Assembly: GCF_013415125.1 (NCBI RefSeq)
Contig: NZ_JACCDE010000033.1
Location: forward strand, 1 to 58,090
Direction of reading: 5' to 3'
Source: Vreelandella glaciei
GTDB lineage: Bacteria; Pseudomonadota; Gammaproteobacteria; Pseudomonadales; Halomonadaceae
DNA length: 58,090 nucleotides
Within the stretch, counting starts at the first letter, position 1. Each line of letters begins with the position of its first letter. Shown here piece after piece: positions 32,201 to 41,786 of this stretch. Under the pieces are notes generated by a model. That model had not been told where the DNA came from and did not search any database. It saw only the letters and a program-made list of their open reading frames with translations. The position numbers were made by a program, and so were the translations under genes.

Positions 32201-34495
32201 TTATGGGTTGGGGTTTCCCAGCGACCACCAGCTTGGCAATAGCGAGCGCACGCTGGCCTGGGCAAAACGATCATCCATTAATACCACAACGCCCTCATCT
32301 TCAGGACTGCGAATCACTCGCCCTGCGGCCTGCACCACCTTGATCATGCCGGGAATGCGATAAGTGTAATCGTCACCTTTACCAAAGCGCGCGTTTAGCC
32401 GTGCTTTAAGCGCTTCGTTAAAATCGTTAAACGGCGGCAGCCCCAGAGTGGCAATAAAAGCGCCAATCAGCCGATCACCGGGCAGGTCGATACCTTCCGC
32501 AAAGGCGCCGCCCAGCACCGCAAAGCCGATGCCTTTTCCGCCGGGCGTAAAGCGCGCTAGAAACGCTTCCCGCGCTGCCTCGGGCATGCCACGGGTTTGG
32601 CTGAAAACAGGCACGCCTGGGTGCGCCTCGCGAAAGTGGTTCAGCGCGGCTTCCAGGTAGGCAAAGCTGCTGAAGAACGCCAAGTAGTGGCCTGGCTTGC
32701 GCTGATACTGCTGCGCCATGGTCGCCACCATCGGCTCAATCGACGCCTCTCGATCACGAAAGCGGGTCGAAATATCGCTGCGAATACGCACTTCAAGCTG
32801 GCGCGCTGAGAAAGGAGAAACGACCTCGCGCCAGGGCGTATTCTCCGGCAAACCCAATAGATCCCGGTAGTAGTGAGCAGGATTTAACGTGGCTGAAAAC
32901 AGCACCACGGAGTGCGCAGTGTTAAACCTTGCGGCCAGAAAATCGGCGGGTATCAGATTGCGTAACCCGAGCACGGCCCGCCCGCGGCCATGGCGAGTAA
33001 TATCACACAGCGAGTGCTCACCAAAGCGCTCTGCCAAGCGGCAAAACGCCAGCGCCTCAAACAGCAGTTCTTGAAGTTCAAAACTGGTTTGCTCGGGGTG
33101 CTCGCCAAGATAATCAGTGATGGCAGACCCTACTTGCTGAGCGGCGGCCACCAGCTTATCAGGCAGTGCCGTTAGCAGTCGGTAGGCTGGTTTACCTTGA
33201 CCACCCTCATTTTCCAGCTCCGCGTCTTTAACCACATTTTGCCACTGGCGGGCTAAGCGCCCCAAAGGCCCCGCCAGCGCTTTGGGAGATGACCGGCGTA
33301 TGCGATTGAAGCGTTGTTGATCGAGCTCAGCGCTGTACATGCCGCGGGCGCGCTCCACCAGATTATGCGCTTCGTCGACCAGCACGCCCGTTCGCCAATC
33401 GTTGGCCTGGGCCAAACCGTGCAGCAGGGCGTGGCTATCGAACCAGTGGTTAACGTCACCGACAATCATATCCGCCCAGCGCGCTAGTTCCTGGCCGAGA
33501 TAATAGGGGCAAACATGATGGGCCAACGCCACCTCACGCAGCGCTTCGCGATCCAGCCACCCCTGGTCCACCGCCGCTTGACGGGCAGTAGGTAAGCGAT
33601 CATAAAAACCGGCAGCTAGCGGGCAAGACTCGCCGTGGCAGGCGCGGTCGGGATACTCGCAGGCCTTTTCACGCGCCACCAGTTCCAGCACACGCAGGGG
33701 TTTGGCTTCATCGCTCTGGCTGGCGCGCAGCGTGGCGAGAGCATCCAACGCCAAACGGCGGCCGGGGGTTTTCATGGTCAGAAAGGCGATGCGATCCAGC
33801 TGCTGTCGCGGCATCGCCGAAAGCATGGGGAACAGCGTGCCCAGCGTTTTACCAATGCCAGTGGGCGCCTGGGCGAGCAGGCAACGCCCGGTGCTGGCGG
33901 CTTTATAAACGTCTTCGGCAAGTTCACGCTGGCCGGGGCGGAATGCAGCGTGGGGAAAGCGCAGGGTTTGTAGGCCAGCGTTTCGGCGCTGGCGATGGTC
34001 TGCCTCCTGTTTCGCCCAGCTAAGAAAGCGGCGGCACTGGGAGGCAAAGAACGCCTGCAGCTCGGCGGCGCTGGCCTCTTGATTCAATAGCGTCTCTTTG
34101 CCGCTGGCAATATCCAGGTAAACCAACGTCAAGGTGATCTGCTCAAGGCTTCGCTCTGCACATAGCAGCGCGCCGTACACTTTCACCTGCGCCCAGTGCA
34201 GCGCTCGCTGATTAGCGGCCATGCGCTCCAAGCTGCCGCGATGGGTTTTAATCTCTTCCAAACGATTGGCCACGGGGTCAAAACCATCCGCTCGGCCCGT
34301 GACTATCAATCCCTCAAAGACACCCGACAGCGACAGTTCGGCAATATAGTCTGCCCCGCGTCGGCTAGCGACAAGGGAGTGCCCTTCGATGCCTTCCCGC
34401 GCGCTGGGCGCAGGGGTAAAACGGTGATCGAGATCCCCTTCACGGGCAGTGAAATCACACAGTGCCCGCACCGCCACGCGATAGGTCGCACTCAT
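32201..34495 (-). CDS. Rad3/XPD-type Fe-S helicase with N-terminal RecB/Cas4-like nuclease
   Basis: A 764-residue helicase. Residues about 60-110 form a PD-(D/E)XK nuclease: Asp 70 (GRADGFD), Glu 81-x-Lys 83 (EEIKTH) and a RecB-type Gln 103xxxTyr 107. The superfamily-2 helicase follows with Walker A APTGIGKT (210-217), four iron-sulfur cysteines (279, 286, 291, 329) and DEAH (VDEAHNL, 374-377); the C-terminal half has FSATLNP, QTRGMPE and QAAGRVIRSPED. It should unwind DNA 5'-3' and may cut it. It overlaps the FAN1-like nuclease gene by 4 bp, so the two probably act together in crosslink or flap repair. GAGG precedes the start. Confidence 0.88.
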   Translation of the reverse strand: MSATYRVAVRALCDFTAREGDLDHRFTPAPSAREGIEGHSLVASRRGADYIAELSLSGVFEGLIVTGRADGFDPVANRLEEIKTHRGSLERMAANQRALHWAQVKVYGALLCAERSLEQITLTLVYLDIASGKETLLNQEASAAELQAFFASQCRRFLSWAKQEADHRQRRNAGLQTLRFPHAAFRPGQRELAEDVYKAASTGRCLLAQAPTGIGKTLGTLFPMLSAMPRQQLDRIAFLTMKTPGRRLALDALATLRASQSDEAKPLRVLELVAREKACEYPDRACHGESCPLAAGFYDRLPTARQAAVDQGWLDREALREVALAHHVCPYYLGQELARWADMIVGDVNHWFDSHALLHGLAQANDWRTGVLVDEAHNLVERARGMYSAELDQQRFNRIRRSSPKALAGPLGRLARQWQNVVKDAELENEGGQGKPAYRLLTALPDKLVAAAQQVGSAITDYLGEHPEQTSFELQELLFEALAFCRLAERFGEHSLCDITRHGRGRAVLGLRNLIPADFLAARFNTAHSVVLFSATLNPAHYYRDLLGLPENTPWREVVSPFSARQLEVRIRSDISTRFRDREASIEPMVATMAQQYQRKPGHYLAFFSSFAYLEAALNHFREAHPGVPVFSQTRGMPEAAREAFLARFTPGGKGIGFAVLGGAFAEGIDLPGDRLIGAFIATLGLPPFNDFNEALKARLNARFGKGDDYTYRIPGMIKVVQAAGRVIRSPEDEGVVVLMDDRFAQASVRSLLPSWWSLGNPNP

Positions 34496-36183
34496 ACCTC
34501 AAGCTCGTCGCTGGCGACCCAGCGCACGTAACACACTGCGACGGGCATCTCATGACGGTGAAAAAATGTCAGCCAGCGGCGCTGGTTATCCTGCAACCGA
34601 TCACCAGGGCCTTTGACTTCGATCATCCGATAGCGCGGCTCTCCTGCGGGCGCGTTGGGCAGGAACTGAATCAAGTCCGGCAGCCCTGCCCGGTTGGCTT
34701 TCAGATCACCCAACAGCCGCTCAAAACAGTGTCGAAGGTGCTCAGGTGGGATACATGTCAGTGCGAGCTCTATTAGCGCTTCATCAACGATTGCCCAGTG
34801 AACAAACGGCGATGAAAGGCCCGCCTTCTCGCGCCAAGTCGTCTGAATGACTTCGCGGTAGCTGCCGTCTTCCAAGTGCCCTAGGCACGCATCGAAAAGG
34901 TCACGCCGGCGCGCCACAAAATCGTCGCGATACAAGTCCGCAGGGCCATTATGAAAAGGGTGGAAGAAAGCACCCGGCAGTGGGGCGAAAATAGCCGGCC
35001 AACAGAGCAAGCCAAACAGTCCCGTAATCAGGCTGTTTTCCACATAGCAGACCGGCGCCTGGGGTTCACTGAGGGTGTGAGCCACGGCGCGCTCAACGCT
35101 TTGCGGCCCCGGCAATTGCAATTCCCAACGCTCATGGGCGGGTTCGGGGTCACTCGGCAAAGCAGGCAGTTTAAGCCGTCGCTGCAAGCGTGGCAGCAGC
35201 CGCGCCAGCGCCTGATGCTCTGTCTCATTGGGGCTGCTATTAAGCGCCTGGGTCGCCAATTCAAAAGCGACCTGGTGCTCACCCTGTCGCTCCAGCACGC
35301 GCAGTTGCCGTATCCGCGCTTCGCTGCTGCCTGAGTCGCAATAAAGCGTCAGCGCCAGCGCTGCGTCACCGCTACGCTCTGCCTCTCGGCCCAACTGCAG
35401 CAATAACCGTGCGCGCCGTGTAGCGAGCCAACGGTTATCCGCGCGCGGCGGCACCTCAATATGCAGATCAGTGGGCAATTCTCCTGCATCAAGACGTTGG
35501 CGCAGTTGATGGAGCGCTAAGTAGGTATCCACTTCCTGACGCGATTGGAATGCGCGCGAGTGCAGCGTAAAGGGGACCGTCTCAAAGCGTTGCAGCCCCA
35601 GCTCGGTCAATACGAACTCCGCCCAATCCTGTCGCAGGTTGCCAAAGAACATCAGCCGCAGCCGGTCGCAGGTCTCCATTACCTTGAGACGCACGATTTG
35701 ATCGCTGGCATCGGGCCACCATGCTTGTAAGGGTGCGGTGTGTGGCAGTTGGCGCGTTAAGGTGTCGTAGAGCATAGTTTTAGCGCTAGACACGCTCAGC
35801 CCAGCGGCGCGTATCTCATCGGCTAAAATGTGGCGAAGCTCGGCGAGGCGCAGCTGGTTAAATAGCTCATCGACGCTAAGCGCCGGATCGTTATCGACCC
35901 AGCCCAGTGCTACCAATGGCGCTATCGCCTCAGCGCTGTCACCAACCTCGGCATAGCTTAATTTGCTGAGCCTAAACAGCTCACCTTTACGCATAACCAT
36001 GCGCACCAGTAGCGCTTGAGAGGCCTGGGGCAAGTTTTCGAACTGTTCTAGAAAGTCGCGCTCGTCTGCCGAAAGCAGATCAGCATGGCGTTCCCCGACC
36101 CAAGCCAAAACGAAGCGAAAGTTCGTCAGGTAATAGAAGGGGTCGTCGAGGGAGGCGGTTGGCGTAACAAAAGCACTGTTCAT
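34492..36183 (-). CDS. FAN1-type VRR-NUC structure-specific nuclease
   Basis: A 563-residue protein. The C-terminal VRR-NUC domain shows the catalytic set Asp 503 (GLPDLIQF) and Glu 522-x-Lys 524 (MIEVKGPGDRLQDNQ). The middle has a helical/TPR-like region (about 250-340) and the N-terminus a SAP-like DNA-binding part (AEIRAAGLSVSSAKTMLYDTL), the same order as in FAN1. Bacterial FAN1 cleaves 5' flaps and unhooks interstrand crosslinks. The gene ends in a 4-bp overlap with the Rad3/nuclease fusion, a coupled repair operon. Confidence 0.9.
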   Translation of the reverse strand: MNSAFVTPTASLDDPFYYLTNFRFVLAWVGERHADLLSADERDFLEQFENLPQASQALLVRMVMRKGELFRLSKLSYAEVGDSAEAIAPLVALGWVDNDPALSVDELFNQLRLAELRHILADEIRAAGLSVSSAKTMLYDTLTRQLPHTAPLQAWWPDASDQIVRLKVMETCDRLRLMFFGNLRQDWAEFVLTELGLQRFETVPFTLHSRAFQSRQEVDTYLALHQLRQRLDAGELPTDLHIEVPPRADNRWLATRRARLLLQLGREAERSGDAALALTLYCDSGSSEARIRQLRVLERQGEHQVAFELATQALNSSPNETEHQALARLLPRLQRRLKLPALPSDPEPAHERWELQLPGPQSVERAVAHTLSEPQAPVCYVENSLITGLFGLLCWPAIFAPLPGAFFHPFHNGPADLYRDDFVARRRDLFDACLGHLEDGSYREVIQTTWREKAGLSSPFVHWAIVDEALIELALTCIPPEHLRHCFERLLGDLKANRAGLPDLIQFLPNAPAGEPRYRMIEVKGPGDRLQDNQRRWLTFFHRHEMPVAVCYVRWVASDELEV

Positions 36184-36251
36184 TCATCCATTGTAACAGT
36201 GCTATCGTTTTGCCGTCATGGGGATTAACGGGCTTGGCTATGAAAGCGCTT

Positions 36252-36614
36252 TTACCCCACCCGGTGCTGCTTGAGCACGGTGAGGCTTCGCTCTTCTTCG
36301 CTTAATGCTTCTGTGCCTTGGGTTGGCACAGGCGCTTGGCGGGTGCCGACTAGCACGTACCATTCCGCTTCTGAAAGGTAAGTTTGGCACCAGCGGCCAA
36401 GGTCGGCGGCGCTCTCCTCGCGGCTAGAGTCGCCGCAGCGGTAGTCGTTCGCCAAATGAAGCAGATCTTGGCGGGCAGTACGCGCACGGGCATTGCCACC
36501 GTGTACTTTTACCAACGGGCAGCGTCGGTCATAGGCGGCGTTGGTTAACGCATTAAGCCAACGCTCCAATTCATGGGCCTGAATTCCACCATACACTGCC
36601 AAAGTGAACTCCAT
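36252..36614 (-). CDS. Hypothetical protein, 120 residues
   Basis: A small, probably cytosolic protein that I do not recognise. It has no signal peptide or membrane segment. It has several His, Arg and Cys residues (HGGNARARTARQDLLHLANDYRCG) and a C-terminal half with WYVLVGTRQAPVP. No ribosome-binding site is clear at the ATG. Codon use looks normal for the region. It lies 68 bp upstream of the nuclease operon on the same strand and may be its first gene or independent. Confidence 0.55.
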   Translation of the reverse strand: MEFTLAVYGGIQAHELERWLNALTNAAYDRRCPLVKVHGGNARARTARQDLLHLANDYRCGDSSREESAADLGRWCQTYLSEAEWYVLVGTRQAPVPTQGTEALSEEERSLTVLKQHRVG

Positions 36615-36777
36615 GTTAAACGGTTAGAATCATTAAATAAGCATCGCCCATAAAGGGCCAACTGAAAAGCTTCAGGCTGCCCGTTTTGAGCAACTGTCAC
36701 TTTCCAGCCTTTATAACTGCTTTAGAGCCCCCTCACTCAATGCTACATCTGATAATTTTTTGGAGTGACTTTATACA

Positions 36778-37683
36778 TCAGTAATTCATTAATAGCTCTT
36801 TGGCTTTTTGTTTAAGCGAAGCCAGTACTTTAGATTCATGCCACTCAGGACGATAAACGATACCAAAACCAAACGACAATACTGGCATAAAAGGGAGCAG
36901 TTTGACACGATCATGGTGCGAAAGCTGATCCTTTGCAGTAATGGGATTAATCACCGTTACACCTACTCCGTTTGCTACCAAAGCCGTTATAGTGCCAATG
37001 TTTGCCTCCGTTTTACCGGAAATTTTTATTCCGTGCTCGGCGACCATTTCTAACAGTGGATTAGTGCTAATACTTGGTTGGTTACTAATGATCAAATGCT
37101 GATGAAGCAAGTCACTAATTTCAATCACATCGTACTTGGCTAGCGCCAGTTTTTCCGGTACCAGAGCAACCGCTTCTGTAACGAGCAGCGTTTCTGTAAA
37201 TAGTTGGGGTGACGTGGCTGGTAGTGTAATAAAGCCTATGTCGGCATGGCTTGACTCAACGGCAGTCTGTACATCGTGGCTTGACATCATATCAAGGCTA
37301 ATACTTACCCGGCTGTTTTCATTCAACAATGATGCGACCACCTGGGGCACAAAGCCAAAACATAGCCCAGGAATGGCCGCTATTCTCAATCGTGACGTGC
37401 CGAACTCCTTTAATGCCAACACGCTATGGCGTAGCTCTTCAATATTTCCCATTAGCCTAAGAATTTCATCATAAAGCTCTCGTGCTTCGGGAGTCGCTAG
37501 CAAACGGTTTTTTTCACGTAGAAAAAGCTGAAGACCCAGGTTCTCTTCAAGCTGTGCCAAAGATCGACTAACGCCCGATTGAGTCATGCCGAGAAGGCGT
37601 GCAGTACCTGAGGCGCTACCCACTTCATACAACGTCTTGAAAGTTACCAATGCTTTCAGCGAGTTAATCGTAACTTCAGGCAT
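36778..37683 (-). CDS. LysR-type regulator of the aminotransferase operon
   Basis: A 301-residue LysR regulator with the helix-turn-helix at about 5-65 (LKALVTFKTLYEVGSASGTARLL, TQSGVSRSLAQLEENLGLQLF) and an effector domain (about 90-295). It is divergent from the catabolic operon starting at 37795, and the 111-bp gap contains an AT-rich palindrome. Its sequence is clearly more AT-rich than the operon it faces, which suggests a different history. Substrate-dependent activation of the operon is inferred. Confidence 0.87.
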   Translation of the reverse strand: MPEVTINSLKALVTFKTLYEVGSASGTARLLGMTQSGVSRSLAQLEENLGLQLFLREKNRLLATPEARELYDEILRLMGNIEELRHSVLALKEFGTSRLRIAAIPGLCFGFVPQVVASLLNENSRVSISLDMMSSHDVQTAVESSHADIGFITLPATSPQLFTETLLVTEAVALVPEKLALAKYDVIEISDLLHQHLIISNQPSISTNPLLEMVAEHGIKISGKTEANIGTITALVANGVGVTVINPITAKDQLSHHDRVKLLPFMPVLSFGFGIVYRPEWHESKVLASLKQKAKELLMNY

Positions 37684-37716
37684 GACTTTTACTCATCGAT
37701 ATTCGAAAAATGATCA

Positions 37717-37730
37717 TATATTGAAATATA
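37717..37730. promoter_or_regulatory. Candidate LysR operator
   Basis: TATATT and AATATA form a perfect inverted repeat with a 2-bp centre between the divergent LysR and aminotransferase genes, 65 bp before the latter. The size and place fit a LysR recognition site. Confidence 0.4.
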
Positions 37731-37794
37731 GTAACAAGCCTACCTAGACTGCAAGGGAGATTTTTCACCAGGCCATAAAAAAACGGAAAACGTG

Positions 37795-39153
37795 ATGACC
37801 GACTCTCCGCTGTTCTACCAGGCAGGTCCTGCCCTGCCGGAAGTCAGCCACGCTGATGGCGTTATGCTTTGGGATAACCAGGGCAAGGATTATCTGGATG
37901 GCTGCTCCGGAGCTATTTCCTGCAACCTTGGTCATGGTCGACAGGATATTCGTGACGCCATGCTCGCCCAGATGGACAAGGTAGCCTTCACCTACCGCAC
38001 CCAGTTTGAAAACGCCCCCGCCGTTGCGCTTGGCCATCGGCTGGTCGAGCTATTTGAGGGTGAACTCGGCAAGGTGTTTTTCATCTCCAGCGGTTCCGAG
38101 GCGGTGGAGTCGGCTCTCAAGCTGGCGAGGCAATACTTTTTCGCGCTTGGCCAGCCTCAGCGCCAGCGCTTTGTATCGCTGCGTCCGTCTTATCATGGCA
38201 GCACCATGGGGGCACTGGGCATGACCGGCTATCAGCCGCTGGAAGCGCCTTTCACCAGCATGACCCATGCGTCCATCAAAGTGTCGGGGCCAGATTTCTA
38301 TCGCCATCAAGAGTGTGATGATGACACCCACGTTGACCGCATCCTGGCAGAGACCCGCGCCGCCATGGCAACCGCTGGTCCTGAATCACTGATTGGTTTT
38401 GTCATCGAGCCAATTGGCGGTGCCAGCACCGGTGCACGGCTGTTAGGCAAACGCTACCTACAAGGCATTCGCGCTTTATGCGATGAATTCGGTTGCCTGC
38501 TAATTGCCGATGAAGTACTCACCGGCGTGGGCCGAACCGGCACTTGGTTTGCCTGCCAGCATTACGATGTGGTGCCGGACATCCTGGTCACCGCTAAGGG
38601 ATTGGGCGCAGGCTACTACCCAATTGGCGCGATGCTCGCCCGCAGCGCTATCGTCGAAACAGTCATGGCCAGCGGCGGCTTCCAACACGGCCACACCTAT
38701 GCTGGCAACCCTTTGGCCTGCGCTACCGGCCTGGCCGTGCTTGAGGCCATTGTGCGCGAAGATTTGCTGGAAAATACCCGCCAGCGTGGCGCTCAGCTGG
38801 AAGCTGGGCTGCGCAAGCTTGCCGAGCGCTACGACTGGGTCGGCCATGTGCGCGGCGCTGGTCTGTTATGGGGCGTCGAACTGGTTGCTGATGGCGAATC
38901 GCGCCAGCCTTTCCCTGCTGAGCAAAACCGCTTTGCCCAAATCACCGCATTGGCCAAACAGGAAGGTCTGCTGATCTATCCCCGCCGTACCCTGGATGGT
39001 ATTGCCGGTGACCACTTCCTGGTCTGTCCGCCGCTGACTATTCAGACCGAGGAAGTCGACACCTTGCTGGAACGCTTAGCGCGTGCCATGGCGCGTTTTG
39101 ATCAAGCGCTTACCGCCCCTGCTTTGCACCCACAACCTTCCAGGGAGCGCTGA
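37795..39153 (+). CDS. Class III PLP-dependent aminotransferase
   Basis: A 452-residue fold-type I aminotransferase. PLP is held by Lys 268 (VTAKGLGAGYYPIGAM), with Asp 239 (LIADEVLTGVGRTG) on the pyridine nitrogen, and SGSEAVESALK plus SYHGST bind the phosphate. The class includes omega-, beta- and gamma-amino-acid and diamine aminotransferases, so the substrate probably carries an amino group away from the carboxylate. The ATG at 37795 follows an in-frame GTG (37792); a weak GGA lies upstream. It is the first gene of a tightly packed operon with CoA-transferase, deacylase and thiolase. Confidence 0.85.
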   Translation: MTDSPLFYQAGPALPEVSHADGVMLWDNQGKDYLDGCSGAISCNLGHGRQDIRDAMLAQMDKVAFTYRTQFENAPAVALGHRLVELFEGELGKVFFISSGSEAVESALKLARQYFFALGQPQRQRFVSLRPSYHGSTMGALGMTGYQPLEAPFTSMTHASIKVSGPDFYRHQECDDDTHVDRILAETRAAMATAGPESLIGFVIEPIGGASTGARLLGKRYLQGIRALCDEFGCLLIADEVLTGVGRTGTWFACQHYDVVPDILVTAKGLGAGYYPIGAMLARSAIVETVMASGGFQHGHTYAGNPLACATGLAVLEAIVREDLLENTRQRGAQLEAGLRKLAERYDWVGHVRGAGLLWGVELVADGESRQPFPAEQNRFAQITALAKQEGLLIYPRRTLDGIAGDHFLVCPPLTIQTEEVDTLLERLARAMARFDQALTAPALHPQPSRER

Positions 39154-39158
39154 ACATC

Positions 39159-39860
39159 ATGACGCTGCTAAACCACAAAGTCTGTGATATTGACGCGGCC
39201 ATCGCCGAGATTCCTGATGGCGCGACCATCATGGTAGGCGGCTTTGGCTCCCCGGGCACGCCCTTTGCGTTGCTCGACGCTCTGCTCGCCAGCGGTCAAC
39301 GCAACCTAACGCTGATTAAAAACGATGCCAATGAACCCGGTATCGGTATCGGCAAGCTAATTGAGGCAGGCCGTGTAAAACGCTTGATCACCTCTCATTT
39401 AGGCCTAAACCGAACAGCCATTGACGCCATGAATGCTGGCGAGATGGAGGTCATTTTTCATCCTCAGGGGCTGTTGGCTGAAAAAATCCGCTGCGCAGGC
39501 GTTGGCCATGGCGGTTTTCTTACCGATATCGGGATAGGGACGGAAATTGCTGAAGGGCGGCATGAAATCAATATCGAAGGTTGCACCTGGGCCATTGAAC
39601 CTGCTTTACAGGCTGATGTTGCTCTAATTCACGCTGAGCGAGCCGACCGCTACGGCAACCTGATCTATCGTGGCACGGCCAGCAATTTCAATCCCTTAAT
39701 GGCCATGGCTGCCGAGCGGGTCATTGCCCAAACCTACCGCATCGACGAACCCGGCGACCTGCCTATCGACACTATTCACACCCCCTGTGCCTTTGTCAGT
39801 CATGTAGTGCAAGTCGACCGCGCGTCCAGCCAGCAAGGAGTTCGCCCCCATGCTCTCTGA
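39159..39860 (+). CDS. 3-oxoacid CoA-transferase, subunit A
   Basis: A 233-residue alpha subunit of a family I CoA-transferase: ATIMVGGFGSPGTPFALLDAL at the N-terminus, then GIGIGKLIEAGRVKRLITSHLG and AERADRYGNLIYRG. With subunit B it moves CoA from a donor such as succinyl- or acetyl-CoA to a 3-oxo acid. It begins 5 bp after the aminotransferase and overlaps subunit B by 11 bp. The acid to be activated is presumably the transamination product. Confidence 0.9.
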   Translation: MTLLNHKVCDIDAAIAEIPDGATIMVGGFGSPGTPFALLDALLASGQRNLTLIKNDANEPGIGIGKLIEAGRVKRLITSHLGLNRTAIDAMNAGEMEVIFHPQGLLAEKIRCAGVGHGGFLTDIGIGTEIAEGRHEINIEGCTWAIEPALQADVALIHAERADRYGNLIYRGTASNFNPLMAMAAERVIAQTYRIDEPGDLPIDTIHTPCAFVSHVVQVDRASSQQGVRPHAL

Positions 39861-40503
39861 TCAGCAGCGTATGTTGACTCGCGCCGCCCGTGAAGTCATC
39901 GATGGCCAGATCGTCAACCTGGGGATCGGGCTGCCAACACGGCTGTTCCACTACCTGCCTGATGACATGAATGTCCTGGTGCATTCCGAAAACGGCTTGT
40001 TGGGCTGCCGCCCCCGCCAAGAAGGCGAAGCACCCGATATCGACATGATTGATTCCGGCGGCGCCTATATCACCACCCGCCCAGGGGCCAGCGTGTTCGA
40101 TAGCGCCACCTCGTTCGCTATGATCCGCCGCAGCCGCGTGGACGTGACCTTCATGGGTGCTTTTGAGGTGGACCAGGAGGGCAACCTGGCCAACTGGAAA
40201 ATTCCCGGCAAGTTCTCACCTGGCATTGGCGGTGCCATGGAGCTGGCCCAGAAAGTCGCCCGACTGGTGGTGCTGTGCTCCCACAACGATAAGCACGGCA
40301 ACCCCAAGATTCTCACCCGCTGCCAGTTACCCCTGACCGCCAGCCGCTGTATTTCCCGCATTATCACCGAGAAAGCCGTGATGGATGTGACCCCGGAAGG
40401 ACTTGAGGTAGTGGAAATTGCCGAGGGGCTGAGCGTTGATGCGCTGCGCGAAGCTACCGACGCCACCCTGCTGATTGATGAATCACGTTTAGGGAGATTC
40501 TGA
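39850..40503 (+). CDS. 3-oxoacid CoA-transferase, subunit B
   Basis: A 217-residue beta subunit. It carries the catalytic Glu 47 in HSENGLLG, which forms the glutamyl-CoA thioester, followed by family blocks SGGAYITTRPGASVFDSA and DVTFMGAFEVDQEGNLANW. AAGGAG precedes the ATG. The stop shares a base with the next gene's start, so translation is coupled. Confidence 0.92.
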   Translation: MLSDQQRMLTRAAREVIDGQIVNLGIGLPTRLFHYLPDDMNVLVHSENGLLGCRPRQEGEAPDIDMIDSGGAYITTRPGASVFDSATSFAMIRRSRVDVTFMGAFEVDQEGNLANWKIPGKFSPGIGGAMELAQKVARLVVLCSHNDKHGNPKILTRCQLPLTASRCISRIITEKAVMDVTPEGLEVVEIAEGLSVDALREATDATLLIDESRLGRF

Positions 40504-41786
40504 TGCTTGACGCCACCGAACAACGCATCATTGCCTGCTGCAATGCCTTGATGGATGACACCCTGGAACTGACCAGTGACTTGGTGCGGGGCTATAGCGT
40601 CCTCGGCCAGGAACAGAGTGCGCTGGACACCATGGAGCGCCACCTTGAACGCCTGGGCCTGCCAGTGACCCGTGTACCATTGGATGCCCCCGGCTTTGAG
40701 GAGCACCCCCATCGTGCTCCCACCGAATGGTCCAGCACTGGCCGTTACAATGTCATTTCAGACCTTAACCCCGGCGCGCCAGGACCACATTTAGTGTTCA
40801 ACGGCCACCTTGATGTGGTACCTGCCGAGCCTGTCGATATGTGGACCCTCCCCCCCTGGGAGCCGTGGCAAAAAGATGGCTGGCTGTACGGCCGTGGCGC
40901 GGGTGATATGAAGGCGGGGATTGCCGCCATGGTGATGGCGGTTGAGGCCGTACGTCAGGCGGGGGTAGAGATCAACTTTCCGCTCACCTTACAAACCGTA
41001 ATTGAAGAAGAGTGCACCGGCAACGGCGCGCTGGCCTGCCTGCATCAAGGTTTTAGCGGCGATTTCGTACTGATACCGGAACCCTTCGGCGCTCAGATCT
41101 ACGCTGGCCAAGTGGGCGTACTGTGGTTTCGGATGCGCCTGGATGGCGTGCCCGCCCATGTGCTCGACCCCAGCGCGGGGCGCAATGCGATTGAAGCCCT
41201 ACAGGACTATCTGCCCGCGCTGAAAGCGCTAGAAGCCGAAATGAATGATCTACCTCGGCCTGCGCTTTACGTTGACCATCCTCACCCGTTCAACCTTAGC
41301 GTTGGCCGTGTAGATGCGGGCAATTGGGCCTCCAGTGTACCTGCCCACGCCATTCTGGAAGGGCGTGTTGGTTTCCCGCCCGGCATGTCACCAGAGGAGG
41401 CCATGCAGCGGGTCCGCGACACCCTGATGACCCGCCACGCCGAGCTTGACGACGCGACACCTCCACCCAAGGTCAGCTTCCATGGCTTTCGTTCCGAAGG
41501 GCATGTGGTCGATCTCGACACCCCAGGCATCCGGCTTCTCTCGGAGTGCCACGAAGCACTGCTCGGCGAACCACCTGCCCACTACCTATCCACCTGCACC
41601 ACTGACCTGAGGGCCTTCCACGTTTCCGGCAAGATCAACGGCACCTGCTACGGCCCGATTGCTCAGCGCATTCACGGTGTAGACGAGTGCGTCAACATCG
41701 ACTCGATCCGCCACGTGCTAACCACCTATGCCCTATTCATCCACCGTTGGGCGCGCATGGCAAACAACCAGGAGACCCACTCATGA
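40503..41786 (+). CDS. M20 family deacylase (ArgE/DapE/ACY1-like)
   Basis: A 427-residue zinc-dependent amidohydrolase. Metal ligands sit in FNGHLDVVP, GRGAGDMKAG and the catalytic EEECTGNG, with a dimerisation domain inserted (about 200-310) and a final His in RIHGVDE. It removes an acyl group from an N-acyl amino acid or a similar amide. The position inside an aminotransferase/CoA-transferase/thiolase operon suggests that it frees the amino group later transaminated. GGGAG precedes the ATG. It is distinct from the true argE at 46595. Confidence 0.85.
   Translation: MLDATEQRIIACCNALMDDTLELTSDLVRGYSVLGQEQSALDTMERHLERLGLPVTRVPLDAPGFEEHPHRAPTEWSSTGRYNVISDLNPGAPGPHLVFNGHLDVVPAEPVDMWTLPPWEPWQKDGWLYGRGAGDMKAGIAAMVMAVEAVRQAGVEINFPLTLQTVIEEECTGNGALACLHQGFSGDFVLIPEPFGAQIYAGQVGVLWFRMRLDGVPAHVLDPSAGRNAIEALQDYLPALKALEAEMNDLPRPALYVDHPHPFNLSVGRVDAGNWASSVPAHAILEGRVGFPPGMSPEEAMQRVRDTLMTRHAELDDATPPPKVSFHGFRSEGHVVDLDTPGIRLLSECHEALLGEPPAHYLSTCTTDLRAFHVSGKINGTCYGPIAQRIHGVDECVNIDSIRHVLTTYALFIHRWARMANNQETHS

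Noticed and set aside
41687..41782. N-terminal extension of the thiolase
   Set aside because: It lies inside the deacylase gene; the ATG at 41783 has GGAG and a coupled overlap.
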